In this document: positions 16,588 through 25,467 of the stretch, in pieces
How the letters are laid out: each line of letters begins with the position of its first letter
How positions within the stretch are numbered: the stretch's first letter is position 1
Made by a program: the position numbers and the translations under genes
Notes under the pieces: model-generated
Seen by the model: the letters and a program-made list of their open reading frames with translations, nothing else
Told to the model about the DNA's origin: nothing
Database searches by the model: none
NCBI RefSeq assembly: GCF_012927405.1
Contig: NZ_JABBGM010000002.1
Span: 742,566-806,565 of the forward strand
Length of the DNA stretch: 64,000 nt
Origin: Novosphingobium olei
GTDB lineage: Bacteria; Pseudomonadota; Alphaproteobacteria; Sphingomonadales; Sphingomonadaceae
Direction: 5' to 3'

Positions 16588-17724
16588 TTAGAACAATTCG
16601 ATCTTCGGGGCGGTTGCCGCAGCTTCGCCACGGTGTGCGGCGCGCTGCTGTTCCATGACGTAGTTTTCAAGGATCGAAGCAAGGCAGTTTGCGATCGAGC
16701 TGTCGGGGGGCGCATCATCATGGATGATAGCGTTCGAGAGCGAGACGAAGTGGTCGGAAATCATCGATAGCGCTCGGCTGACCTGTTCGAGCTGCTGCCG
16801 GGCGACGTCCTGGAACTGGATCGAACCGCAAAGCGTGTTAAGCGGGGTGCGCATTTCCTCTCCGCGCTGCTGAACCTGTCCGATTAGCTCGGCTTGGAAC
16901 TGGTTAAGCAGGGCCATGTGCGAAGACAGCTTTTCGAAGCTGTCCTGAAGAGCCTTGGCCTTTGCGTCGTCGGAGTGTTTCTGGCTCGAAACCTTGTTCA
17001 GAAGATCCTCTCCGACCAGACGGTCCATCTCGGTCAGTTCGACGTTCAGGTTGTTGGCGAGCGAACCGGTCTGCGTTGCCAAAGCTCGGATTTCTTCGGC
17101 GATAACGTCGAGGCCCGTATTGCTGCCCAGGCTGGCTATGCGGATACGCGCGTTGATTGCGAGAAGATCGGTATAGCGCCGGATATCCTCGATCTCGTCG
17201 AGGTGCGCACGCATCCTGTGTGACAACGCGCGCACGGTCGACAGGCTATGCCGGATTTCCGCCTGGGTTTCGCTGTGATTGCGGATCAGGTCGGCGATGA
17301 CGGAACGGCCTGTAGACACGCTCAGCTGCAATGTGTCGCTCGCGTCCATCAGGGCATCGGACTGCATCGTGTCACTGACGTGCCGAACAAGCGAGGTGAC
17401 GCTTCCCTCGATGTCGAGCGCCTGGCCCAGAATGTCTTCAGCAGCGCTCTGGGTCTCCGTGCAGACATTCGAGAGGTGATGCTGCATGATCTCCACGAAG
17501 CCAGCGTAGCTCTTCATCTCCTCGACCAGGGCCATCGTCTGCGGATGGATCCGGTGCAGTCGATTGTCTGGGGGATCGAGTTGGACGACGTTGCTCACGG
17601 TCAGCTCAGGCGGGATCACGACATCCAGCGGTTCCGGAGACGCGGGAAAGAGGTCGACCCGCGGCTCATCGTCGGGCGATTGCGGACCCCTTTTGCCGAA
17701 AAGGCGGGAGAAAAACGCAAGCAC
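16588..17724 (-). CDS. Soluble receptor-like chemotaxis protein with CheZ-like FQDxxxQ motif
   Basis: A 378-residue mostly helical protein without a transmembrane segment. LLAINARIRIASLGSNTGLD and VIAEEIRALATQTGSLANN are a degenerate chemoreceptor hairpin tip. FQDVARQ at 304-310 has Asp306 and Gln310 in the D-x3-Q spacing of CheZ's catalytic pair (Asp143/Gln147 in E. coli). The last five residues are KIELF, identical to the paralogue at 13779; CheZ also uses its C-terminal end to hold CheY. It starts 2 bp after a cheY stop and is the last gene of the main chemosensory operon. A role as CheY phosphatase or phosphate-flow partner is inferred. Confidence 0.82.
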   Translation of the reverse strand: MLAFFSRLFGKRGPQSPDDEPRVDLFPASPEPLDVVIPPELTVSNVVQLDPPDNRLHRIHPQTMALVEEMKSYAGFVEIMQHHLSNVCTETQSAAEDILGQALDIEGSVTSLVRHVSDTMQSDALMDASDTLQLSVSTGRSVIADLIRNHSETQAEIRHSLSTVRALSHRMRAHLDEIEDIRRYTDLLAINARIRIASLGSNTGLDVIAEEIRALATQTGSLANNLNVELTEMDRLVGEDLLNKVSSQKHSDDAKAKALQDSFEKLSSHMALLNQFQAELIGQVQQRGEEMRTPLNTLCGSIQFQDVARQQLEQVSRALSMISDHFVSLSNAIIHDDAPPDSSIANCLASILENYVMEQQRAAHRGEAAATAPKIELF

Positions 17725-17726
17725 GG

Positions 17727-18098
17727 TCAGGACCCGGGAACCATGTGCTTGACGACCGCAAGCAGGTCTGTCGGTTGAACCGGCTTCACGATCCAGCCCG
17801 TTGCACCGGCGCTGCGCGCCTCCTGACGCTTGTCCAGCGAGGATTCGGTGGTCAACATGATGATCGGCGTGAATCTCGTCTGCGGAAGCTGTCGAAGGTT
17901 GCGGATCAAGTCGATCCCGCTCATCGCCGCCATGTTGAGGTCGGTAATGACGAGGTTCGGCTTGCCGCCGCCTTGCAGTGCCCGCAACGCATTTTCGCCG
18001 CTGTCAGCCTTCAGCACGCCGTAGCCGGCGCGCGTTAGGATTGCTTCCATGCTCATCAGGATCGTCGGGGAATCATCCACGATCATCACGGTCTTCAT
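17727..18098 (-). CDS. CheY-like response regulator
   Basis: A 123-residue stand-alone receiver. VDDSP near the N-terminus, phospho-Asp in LVITDLNMAAMSG, the switch segment IIMLTTES and Lys in GWIVKP are all present, so it should accept phosphate from CheA. It overlaps the upstream STAS-like gene as ATGA at 18095-18098 and precedes the FQDxxxQ protein. It is a close paralogue of the CheY at 14982. Confidence 0.93.
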   Translation of the reverse strand: MKTVMIVDDSPTILMSMEAILTRAGYGVLKADSGENALRALQGGGKPNLVITDLNMAAMSGIDLIRNLRQLPQTRFTPIIMLTTESSLDKRQEARSAGATGWIVKPVQPTDLLAVVKHMVPGS

Positions 18099-18472
18099 GA
18101 CGGATCGGCCTTCTTGGCGCGCCGGGCGCGCGCAGGGGATTTCGGGTTTGAATTTGGGACGGGCGCGCGCGGCTTTCGGGGTTGCGCTGGTGCGGAAGTT
18201 TCCTGTTGGTTGGCGGGCATCGTGGTCGCTGGCAGGTGACCAAGCGAAGGCTTCAGCCAGCGCGCCAGCGTCGCGTCTGCCGGAGCTGAAGCAAGTCCTG
18301 GGGTCAGCGCCATCAAGGTCTGCAGGATTGCGCTGTGCATGCCTTCACATGCCGCAAGATCGACGGCGCGTGTGCGATCAGCCAGGAGCCATTCGGTAAG
18401 TTCGCCCGCTTCCTCGACGACGCACTGGCCGCTCAGCCGGGCGATCGTTCCTTCGAAGGCGATCGGCATCAC
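18095..18472 (-). CDS. STAS-like small protein of the chemosensory operon
   Basis: A 125-residue protein. Residues 1-60 (GTIARLSGQCVVEEAGELTE, then AVDLAACEGMHSAILQTLMA) resemble a short STAS-type domain, where the Asp-Leu-Ala-Ala-Cys-Glu segment would be the central strand. The remaining 60 residues are a low-complexity tail rich in Pro, Ala, Lys and Arg (KPRAPVPNSNPKSPARARRAKK), probably disordered and basic. It overlaps cheA upstream and cheY downstream by 4 bp each, so it should be made in step with them. Family assignment is tentative. Confidence 0.75.
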   Translation of the reverse strand: MMPIAFEGTIARLSGQCVVEEAGELTEWLLADRTRAVDLAACEGMHSAILQTLMALTPGLASAPADATLARWLKPSLGHLPATTMPANQQETSAPAQPRKPRAPVPNSNPKSPARARRAKKADPS

Positions 18473-20766
18473 AGGATCTCCTTGAGGTTGAGAACAAGCA
18501 AGACCCGGCCATCGCCCAGCACTGCGGTCCCTGAAAAGCCGCTGAGGTTCGCGAGGATGCCGGAAAACGGCTTGAGGATGATGTCCATGCCGGTGCCGAA
18601 GTCGTCGATGACCATGCCGACGGTGGCATTGCCGACGCGCAGGATCAGGACGGATTCCAGTGCGGGGCGATGCCTCTCCATTCCCAGCATGTCCCGCAGG
18701 CGCGCAATGGGGATGACCTGATCGCGCAGCACCACCGCTTCCGACGCCTTCAGGCGGCGGATGGATCCGGGCTCGATACGGACCGTCTCGACCACCAGGT
18801 CCATCGGGACGCCATAAAGCTGTCCGGCCATCTCCACTGTGAGGACGCGCGTGACCGCCATTGACAGCGGCAGCTTCAGCCGTACCGTCGTGCCTTCGCC
18901 GCTCCTGCTTTCCAGCGTCACGTGGCCGCCGAAGCGCTCTACCACGGCGCGCACTGCGTCCATGCCCACGCCACGACCGGAAAGGTCCGATACCGCCTCC
19001 GCCGTCGAAAAACCGGGCAAGAACACGAGCTGCACCGCTTGGGCGTCCGACAATTGCGTCACGCGCTCTGCATCCAGCAGGCCGCGTTCGACAGCCTTGC
19101 TGCGGACCTTGTCCGGATCGATACCGCGACCGTCGTCGATCACTTCGATCACCACGCTGTCGCCATCCTGGAATGCACGAAGCTTGAGCGTTGCGATCTC
19201 CGGCTTGCCCGCGATCGTCCGGACGCCTGCCTGCTCGATCCCATGGTCGAGACTATTGCGCAGGACGTGCGTCAACGGCTCGGCCAGCGCCTCGATGATG
19301 TTCTTGTCGGCCTCGGTGCTTTCGCCTTCGATCAGAAGGCGCACCTTCTTGTCCTGCTTGCGGGCAATATCGCGCACCAGCCTCGGAAAGCGCTTGAACA
19401 GGTCGGACACCGGCATCATCCGGATGTCCATCACCGCATTCTGCAGCTGGCGCGAAATCCGGTCGATGACCGCGTACTTGTCCTTGATCTCACGCGAAAG
19501 CTCACGGCTTCCAAAGCGCGTCTCGGCATCGCGAGCCAAAAACGGCAGCGCGTTCTTGGCAACGACGAGTTCGCCGACAAGGTTCATCAGGGTGTCAACC
19601 TTGCCCTGTTCGACCCGCAGCGTCCGTTCGCCGCTTGCCTCATGCCGCTCCAGCGCGATGTCGGATGCCGGGGTCTGCGTCAGGGCGTCGCTGCCGGCAG
19701 GTTTCATTTGCAAAAGAAGATCCGCAATGGCCCGACCCAATGCGTCCGCGTCGGCCGGACCATCGTGAAGCGGACAAGGTACGTTTTGTGAGCGGCAAAG
19801 GTTTCGCAACGTCGTTTCGATGTCGCCAACCTGGCCATGCCGTCCGGGCAGCGCGAGCGCACGCTGCTGCGCCTCCAGAAGTTCTACGGCCAGCGGATCC
19901 AGGCCGCCCCTCATGTTTTCGCAGAAAGCCTCGTCCGGTTCGGCGAGCGACTTCGTTGCGGCGACGGTCAGAGCGGTATTGTCCGGCACGTAGCGGAAGT
20001 GATGCTCGACCTCGGCCCGATTGGCATTGGAGACAATCCGGAAACGCAAGTTGCAGGCGAAGGGATCAAAGGCTTCGCCAGCGGGCCAAGGCGCCTGTAT
20101 CCCGATGTCCAGCCAGATCAACCCGGGTGTCGCAAGCGCGACGCGCAAAGGGTCCTCGCCGGCGAAGAAGCATCCTTCGTCCGGAGTATATTCGACAAGC
20201 ACGGCGTCATCACTGCCGTCGCTCACCGCTGAAATAGCCTCGCCACTGGTGCGCGCCCATTCCGGCAGTTGGGCGCCTTCGTTCTCCGTCTGCCCGGCAG
20301 ATCTCGCCGCCAGCTCGTTCTTGCGTCCAAGGCGTGCGCGATAGATCGACGCAAAGCTGCGCGCCTCTTCCATGGCTTCGGCCGGCAGGACGCCATCGGC
20401 ACGAAACATCTCGTTCCAGCGGGCTACGCGGTCCAACCCGGCAAGCAACTGGTCGGTCAGTTCCGCATCGATCGAGAGTTCGCCCTCGCGCATGGCGCCA
20501 AGCAGGTCCTCACCTGCATGCACGAGGTGAATCAGCGCGGGCAGGTCGAACAGCCCCGCGGCGCCCTTGATCGAATGGACGCAGCGGAACAGCGCATTTA
20601 TCGCCTCGGCATCCTCGGGATGCCGCTCCAGATTTAGAAGAGCGCTGTTCGCCTCTTCGAGAAGCGCACGCGTCTCCTCGACGAAGCTCGCCGCGAGATC
20701 GGCTGTCTCTGCAGCTCGCGCGGCTTCCTCAGCCGGGCTAAGCGGTTGGCTGGACCTCAGGGGCAT
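18469..20766 (-). CDS. cheA: Chemotaxis histidine kinase CheA
   Basis: A 765-residue CheA that phosphorylates CheY and CheB in response to receptors. Hpt domain: phospho-His64 in VHSIKGAAG. A segment around 190-260 with GCFFAGEDPL is a linker or response-regulator-docking domain. Dimerisation region from about 385 (VDTLMNLVGELVVAKNAL). The ATPase N box HVLRNSLDHGIE is at 500-511, followed by IDDGRGID and GFSTAEAVSDLSGRGVGMDAV. The C-terminal CheW-like domain spans about 630-765. All catalytic boxes look intact. It overlaps the cheY upstream by 10 bp and the STAS-like gene downstream by 4 bp. Confidence 0.96.
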   Translation of the reverse strand: MPLRSSQPLSPAEEAARAAETADLAASFVEETRALLEEANSALLNLERHPEDAEAINALFRCVHSIKGAAGLFDLPALIHLVHAGEDLLGAMREGELSIDAELTDQLLAGLDRVARWNEMFRADGVLPAEAMEEARSFASIYRARLGRKNELAARSAGQTENEGAQLPEWARTSGEAISAVSDGSDDAVLVEYTPDEGCFFAGEDPLRVALATPGLIWLDIGIQAPWPAGEAFDPFACNLRFRIVSNANRAEVEHHFRYVPDNTALTVAATKSLAEPDEAFCENMRGGLDPLAVELLEAQQRALALPGRHGQVGDIETTLRNLCRSQNVPCPLHDGPADADALGRAIADLLLQMKPAGSDALTQTPASDIALERHEASGERTLRVEQGKVDTLMNLVGELVVAKNALPFLARDAETRFGSRELSREIKDKYAVIDRISRQLQNAVMDIRMMPVSDLFKRFPRLVRDIARKQDKKVRLLIEGESTEADKNIIEALAEPLTHVLRNSLDHGIEQAGVRTIAGKPEIATLKLRAFQDGDSVVIEVIDDGRGIDPDKVRSKAVERGLLDAERVTQLSDAQAVQLVFLPGFSTAEAVSDLSGRGVGMDAVRAVVERFGGHVTLESRSGEGTTVRLKLPLSMAVTRVLTVEMAGQLYGVPMDLVVETVRIEPGSIRRLKASEAVVLRDQVIPIARLRDMLGMERHRPALESVLILRVGNATVGMVIDDFGTGMDIILKPFSGILANLSGFSGTAVLGDGRVLLVLNLKEIL

Positions 20767-21197
20767 GGCACACCTGTCATCAGGTTTACGGTTGCAAGAA
20801 ACCGCGTGGGGTCAATCGGCTTGGTCAGATAGAAATTGGCGCCCGACTGGTAGGCTCGGGCGATATCCTCGCGGCCCTGTTCGGTGCTCATCATGACAGC
20901 GGGAATGGTCCGCAGATCGGCGTGACGTCGCACTTCCGCGAGGAAGGCGTAACCGTCCATTTTTTGCATGTTTATGTCTACGACGAACAATTCGAAGCGC
21001 TGGTGCAGCGCTTGCTCAAGGCCCTCGAGCCCGTTGATCGCCTCGCTCACGGCATAGCCGGCGCGCTTCAGAAGTTGGGAGCAGTACAGGCGGACGGTCA
21101 GGGTGTCGTCGACGATCAGGATCCGCGCCTTTTGGGCGCCATCGGAAGTGGTCGAGTTGGCCTCGACAGGCACGCGTTCGGTAGCAGTCATGGTCAT
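20757..21197 (-). CDS. cheY: Chemotaxis response regulator CheY
   Basis: A 146-residue receiver with a 24-residue N-terminal extension rich in Thr and Ser before ILIVDDTLTVR. The phospho-Asp is in FVVDINMQKMDG and the conserved Lys in FYLTKPID. It differs from the other two CheY proteins of the locus, which form a closer pair, so it may have a different target. It sits between cheR (4-bp ATGA overlap) and cheA (10-bp overlap). Confidence 0.93.
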   Translation of the reverse strand: MTMTATERVPVEANSTTSDGAQKARILIVDDTLTVRLYCSQLLKRAGYAVSEAINGLEGLEQALHQRFELFVVDINMQKMDGYAFLAEVRRHADLRTIPAVMMSTEQGREDIARAYQSGANFYLTKPIDPTRFLATVNLMTGVPCP

Positions 21198-22060
21198 GCG
21201 AGCGGCCTCTGATGGACCAGCGCTTCGGGGAACTTGCGCGGCAGGAAGATGGGCGAAATCCGGCTCATGCTCTCGGAATGACCGAGAGCCACGAAGCCGC
21301 CGGGGTTGAGCGCGTCGAAGAAGTTTTCGGCGGTCTGGCGGCGGGAAAGGTCGTCGAAGTAGATGAGCAGGTTGCGGCAGAAGATCACGTCGATCCCGCG
21401 CATCCGCGACATCTGCACCGGGTCACTCACGTTGACGATTCCGAAGTCGATCGAATCGCGCAGGTCCTCGACGACCTGCCAGCTTTCGCTATCGACCTTG
21501 CGGAAATAGGTATCGCGCACCCGCTGGGGTACCCGGTGAAGCGCGCGTGCTTGGTAGATGCCGTTGCGGGCCTTGCCCAGAGCGCGGGTGTCGATATCCG
21601 ATGCAATGATCTCGATGTCGAAATCGCTGGCCCTGGGCCAGTTTTCCAGGATCGAGATCGCGATCGAGTACGGCTCTTCGCCGGTGGAGCAGGGCACTGA
21701 CCAGATGCGGATGCGTTCGCGACGCGGATCCTTGCGGTTTGCGATCTCGTCCAGCATCCGCTTGGTCAGGCAGTTGAACTGGTAGTCCTCGCGGAAGAAA
21801 TAGGTCTCGTTGACCGTCATCTCGTTGATCAGCGCCTGCATCTCGGCACCGCCGGGCTGGAACTTCACCAACGAGAGATATTCACGAAAGCTGCGGCACT
21901 CGTTCGCCGCCATCCGCTCTTCAAGCCTGCGATCGATGAAATAGCGTCGGCTGGCATCCATGCTGATGCCCGTCTTCTTGTAGAAGAAGTCGCAGAACAC
22001 CGTGACGTCTTCTGCGGATATCCGCGCCGCGCCAAGGTCTGGGGCTGGGAAGCTCGCCAC
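21194..22060 (-). CDS. cheR: Chemotaxis protein methyltransferase CheR
   Basis: A 288-residue CheR that methylates receptor glutamates with S-adenosylmethionine. The N-terminal helical domain is followed by NETYFFRE, the SAM-binding stretch RIWSVPCSTGEEPYSIAI, IIASDIDTRALGKARNGIY and VIFCRNLLIYF. All are typical. Start is a GTG at 22060 with GAGG upstream, 3 bp after the HEAT-repeat gene. The target should be the soluble receptor at 25468. Confidence 0.95.
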   Translation of the reverse strand: MASFPAPDLGAARISAEDVTVFCDFFYKKTGISMDASRRYFIDRRLEERMAANECRSFREYLSLVKFQPGGAEMQALINEMTVNETYFFREDYQFNCLTKRMLDEIANRKDPRRERIRIWSVPCSTGEEPYSIAISILENWPRASDFDIEIIASDIDTRALGKARNGIYQARALHRVPQRVRDTYFRKVDSESWQVVEDLRDSIDFGIVNVSDPVQMSRMRGIDVIFCRNLLIYFDDLSRRQTAENFFDALNPGGFVALGHSESMSRISPIFLPRKFPEALVHQRPLA

Positions 22061-22063
22061 GTT

Positions 22064-22669
22064 TCAGGCCTCGTGCAGGCGCTGCAGCGCGGTCTCGACC
22101 GCGAAGGCCAGGAACGGCTCGTCAGGGAACCGGGCCGCGATCGCTTCGAGAGCGGGCACGGCATCTGGCAAACCTGTTCCTCCAAGCGCTTCGGCGAGGT
22201 TGGAGCAGACGTTGGGGTCCGTCTCGCTCGCTGCGAGGCTGAGGAGCCAGGCGCCAGCGGCGCTGTCCTGAAGTTCGCCGGCCAGCAGCACGGCAAAGAT
22301 ACGCACGTCCGGATCTTCATCGCGGCCGAGCGGTTCGAGCAGACCGCCGGCGTGGGTGGGCATCGAGGCGAGTGTTTCCAGCGCGCCATTGCGCAGGGCG
22401 GCATCCGCGTCAGACAGCATGACGGCAACGCCGTGCGCGGCCTTCTCGGAATTGAGCGAAGCGAGCGCCAGGAAGGCAGCCTGGCGGACGAGGTTATCGC
22501 CTTCCTCGCGCAGAAGCGCGACTAGCACGCTGACGCTCTCGGGGTCGCCATGAAGAGCCTGCACGGCGCGACGGCGCAGCATCGGATCGGGATGATCGAG
22601 CCGCGGTTCTTCTGCAGCGTCTGCCGCAGCAGGGATCGCAGAGCCGGAACGCGCTTTCAGGAGGCCCAT
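22064..22669 (-). CDS. HEAT-repeat protein of the chemosensory operon
   Basis: A 201-residue protein made of Ala/Leu-rich helical repeats (DPMLRRRAVQAL, DNLVRQAAFLALASL, DAALRNGALETLASM, DPDVRIFAVLLAGEL, DPNVCSNLAEAL), a HEAT-type solenoid used for protein binding. No enzymatic motif is visible. It overlaps the end of cheB by 13 bp and lies 3 bp before cheR, so it belongs to the system. HEAT proteins are found in some non-flagellar chemosensory clusters as scaffold parts; its partner here is unknown. Confidence 0.85.
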   Translation of the reverse strand: MGLLKARSGSAIPAAADAAEEPRLDHPDPMLRRRAVQALHGDPESVSVLVALLREEGDNLVRQAAFLALASLNSEKAAHGVAVMLSDADAALRNGALETLASMPTHAGGLLEPLGRDEDPDVRIFAVLLAGELQDSAAGAWLLSLAASETDPNVCSNLAEALGGTGLPDAVPALEAIAARFPDEPFLAFAVETALQRLHEA

Positions 22670-23775
22670 GTCATACTCCCCGTGTTGGTGCGCATCGCGC
22701 GCATCCGCGCGAACGCCACTCGTTCCAGCCGGGCCGCGATCTGCGAACCGTGTAGGATTTCGCTCGCCCCGCCGCGTTCGACCAATGCCCGCGGCATGCC
22801 GTAAACCACGCAGCTGTCTTCGCTTTCGGCGATGGTGTGGCCGCCAAGCCGCCGCAATTCGGCCAGTTCCGCCGCGCCATCGTCGCCCATCCCGGTGAGC
22901 AGGACACCGATCAGGGAATCGGGAGTCAGCGTCTTCATGGCGCTCGCGACCATGCGACTGACGCTCGGGTGCCAGGTAAACTCGCGCGATGGCGGTGTGG
23001 TGGTGGCCATCAATCGGCCACCACGCTCGACCACCAGCATGTCCGCATCGCCGCGGGCAACGTAGATCGTGCCGGCTTCCAGCTCGGTCTGGCGGCGCAG
23101 TTCCTCCACCTGCAGCGCGCAGCAGCTGTTCAGGCGTTCCGCAAAGTGGCGCGTGACCGTTCCGGGCATGTGCTGGCAGACGAGCACCGGCATCGGATAG
23201 TCCGGGCTGAGGCCACCAAGCAGGTCCTCGAGGATGGCCGGCCCGCCCGTGGAAGCGCCGATCAGCGTAAGCGCCTCGCTACCCGGGCCGTAGCTCGCCA
23301 GGTTTCGGCCGCGCAGGGGCGGCGGATTGCGCAGGATCGTTTCGCGCTTGGCGACAAGGCGCTGGCGCAGGCCATCGCTCCGTCGGACGCGCGCGCCGAC
23401 GGCCGCCTTTACTTTGGCGATGATCAGGTCTTCCTGCTCTCGCAACGCGGTCGACACGGTCCCACCGGGCTTGTGCACGAAGTCTACCGCACCAAGCGCA
23501 ATTGCCTCGAGCGTTGCCAGCGCGCCTTCCTCGGTTAGCGAGGAAATCATCACGACCGGAGCGGGACATTCCGACATCAGCCGGCTGAGGCAGGTGAGGC
23601 CGTCCATCTCGGGCATGTTGATGTCGAGTGTCACTACGTCTGGGCGCTCTTCGCGCGCACGCTCGAGCGCTTCAGCGCCCGTCCGTGCGGTCGTGACGGC
23701 AAAGCCGCCCCGCGTAAGAATGTCTCCGATCTGGCGGCGCATCAGCGCGGAATCGTCAACGACTAAGGCTTTCAT
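22657..23775 (-). CDS. cheB: Chemotaxis response regulator / protein-glutamate methylesterase CheB
   Basis: A 372-residue CheB with an N-terminal receiver (phospho-Asp51 in VVTLDINMPEMDG) and a C-terminal methylesterase. The catalytic triad is Ser175 (IGASTGGP), His202 (CQHMP) and the Asp of GMGDDG (298). It removes methyl groups from receptors and deamidates Gln, opposing CheR. The end overlaps the HEAT-repeat gene. A CheB with a complete triad implies that the receptor is adapted by methylation. Confidence 0.95.
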   Translation of the reverse strand: MKALVVDDSALMRRQIGDILTRGGFAVTTARTGAEALERAREERPDVVTLDINMPEMDGLTCLSRLMSECPAPVVMISSLTEEGALATLEAIALGAVDFVHKPGGTVSTALREQEDLIIAKVKAAVGARVRRSDGLRQRLVAKRETILRNPPPLRGRNLASYGPGSEALTLIGASTGGPAILEDLLGGLSPDYPMPVLVCQHMPGTVTRHFAERLNSCCALQVEELRRQTELEAGTIYVARGDADMLVVERGGRLMATTTPPSREFTWHPSVSRMVASAMKTLTPDSLIGVLLTGMGDDGAAELAELRRLGGHTIAESEDSCVVYGMPRALVERGGASEILHGSQIAARLERVAFARMRAMRTNTGSMTWAS

Positions 23776-23822
23776 CGCGGCAGTCTCGTAACCTTTGGCC
23801 TCTCTCTTCCTGGGGGTGCTGG

Positions 23823-25403
23823 TCAGGCCGCCTCGGCTGCGGGAACGGCGGTCGCCAGCATCTGCTCGGCATCCAGCAGCAGGATCATCCGCCTTGCCTC
23901 AGGCAAGTTGGCGACGCGGCGGATCATCCGTCGCTGGCGGTCCGAGATTTCAGGTGCCGGCTTGATCAGGTCGCGCCGGATACGCATCACCTCGGACACG
24001 GAATCGACGATGAAGCCGGTCTGGACGCCGCCCATGGTGAACACGACGATGCGCTGGCGGTCGTTGTCATCAAGTGCAGGAAGATTGAAGCGGGCGCGCT
24101 GGTCGATCAGTGGGATCACCGCGCCGCGCAGGTTCATCACTCCCCGGATATAGTCCTCGGTACGCGGCACCTTGGCGAGATCCTCGGGCACGCGAACGAT
24201 TTCCTGCACCGCGGCGATGTCGACGCCGAATTCTTCGTCCATCAGGCGGAATACGACGAACTGTTCCTCTTCGCCGGTACCGCCGGCGGCACGTGCATGG
24301 CTCGTTGCAGAAATCGCCATCGTCTCTCCCCCTGCTGCCTCTATCGCGCTTTCGAGCGCTCCCTCGATCGCGCGCCGATCGAACATGGCTTCGGCCGAGA
24401 GGATCGAGACCAGGCGCTTGCCGCCATCGAGACGGCAGATCGCGCTGAATTCGGACAAGTCGGCATTCTCGGCCAGCATCGGCGGCATCGCGTCTATCCC
24501 GCCGCGCCGAACTCGCAGGACCTCGTTCACGCGATCGAGGACCACGCCGACGATCAGGCCTCCATCGCCGATCGAGACGACCGCAACACGGTTGTGGTCG
24601 GCGCGCTCTGCAGCAGGCAGTCCGAACAGGCGGCGCAGGCAGACCACGGGCAGCAGGCGGTCACGCAGGCTGATAACGCCCATCACGCTTGGCGCGGCGC
24701 GGGGAACCCGGGTGACGTTTTCCGGGAGCTGTACGATTTCCCGCACGCTGTGGATTGGCAGCGCATATTCCTGGCCGGCTACCTCGAAGCTCACCAGCTG
24801 GATTTCGTCCTGCGCCGTATCGGACGCTTCGGAATGCGGCACCCCCGCGTTGGCCGTGGCTCCGATATCGCTCGCCTCGCTCCGTGCCAACGCGAGCGCT
24901 TCGAATTCCTGTTCGATGAGGCGCCCGCTATCGAGGATCATGACAAGGCCGAGCTCGCCCTGATCCTTGATCACGCCACGCAGCAGTTCGGAACGAACGC
25001 TGGTTTCGACCGAGGCGGCATCCTCGATGCGGCTGGTCTCAATCGTCACGACGCTGACCACGCGATCGACGACAATGCCGATCGGCTGGCCGTGGTCGAG
25101 GATCACGACACGCGTGGCATCGTCGGGCGCAACAGGTTCGCTGCCGAACAGGCTACGCGTATTGACGATCGGCAGGACCGTCCCCCGAAGGTTGGTAAGA
25201 CCTTCGAGACTTTCCGGCGCCAGCGGCACCCGCACCACGTCGGGCATGCGGATGATCTCCTTTACCTCGTCGAGCGAGACCGCAAACGTCTCTCCCTCCA
25301 CGGTAAAGATGGTGAACTGTCGCGACGTCCGCAGGTCGCCCGGCGTCATGCTTTCCGGCGCCGGACCGGCCACTTCGCCGGGAACGATTTTTGACTGGTA
25401 CAT
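23823..25403 (-). CDS. Triple CheW-domain scaffold protein
   Basis: A 526-residue protein of three consecutive CheW domains: about residues 30-175 (FTIFTVEGETFAVSLDEVKE), 205-350 (VSFEVAGQEYALPIHSVREI) and 385-520 (VVFRLMDEEFGVDIAAVQEI). Each has the LRG or LRD motif followed by VLPIV, LLPVV or VIPLI. CheW domains join receptors to CheA in arrays; a single chain with three could fix ring geometry or stoichiometry. Start at 25403 (MYQSKIVPGE) is chosen because the longer frame to 25610 is Arg/Pro-rich shadow sequence. No single-domain CheW is seen in the locus. Confidence 0.9.
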   Translation of the reverse strand: MYQSKIVPGEVAGPAPESMTPGDLRTSRQFTIFTVEGETFAVSLDEVKEIIRMPDVVRVPLAPESLEGLTNLRGTVLPIVNTRSLFGSEPVAPDDATRVVILDHGQPIGIVVDRVVSVVTIETSRIEDAASVETSVRSELLRGVIKDQGELGLVMILDSGRLIEQEFEALALARSEASDIGATANAGVPHSEASDTAQDEIQLVSFEVAGQEYALPIHSVREIVQLPENVTRVPRAAPSVMGVISLRDRLLPVVCLRRLFGLPAAERADHNRVAVVSIGDGGLIVGVVLDRVNEVLRVRRGGIDAMPPMLAENADLSEFSAICRLDGGKRLVSILSAEAMFDRRAIEGALESAIEAAGGETMAISATSHARAAGGTGEEEQFVVFRLMDEEFGVDIAAVQEIVRVPEDLAKVPRTEDYIRGVMNLRGAVIPLIDQRARFNLPALDDNDRQRIVVFTMGGVQTGFIVDSVSEVMRIRRDLIKPAPEISDRQRRMIRRVANLPEARRMILLLDAEQMLATAVPAAEAA

Positions 25404-25467
25404 CGCTTGAGTCCTCGCGCCTTGGCGGGATGAGTGGGGGCGGCAGCCTGGCGCCGATCCTTGCGGA

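Noticed and set aside
18839..19768. Long plus-strand open frames over cheA
   Set aside because: Low-complexity Arg/Ser composition opposite an intact CheA; no independent support.
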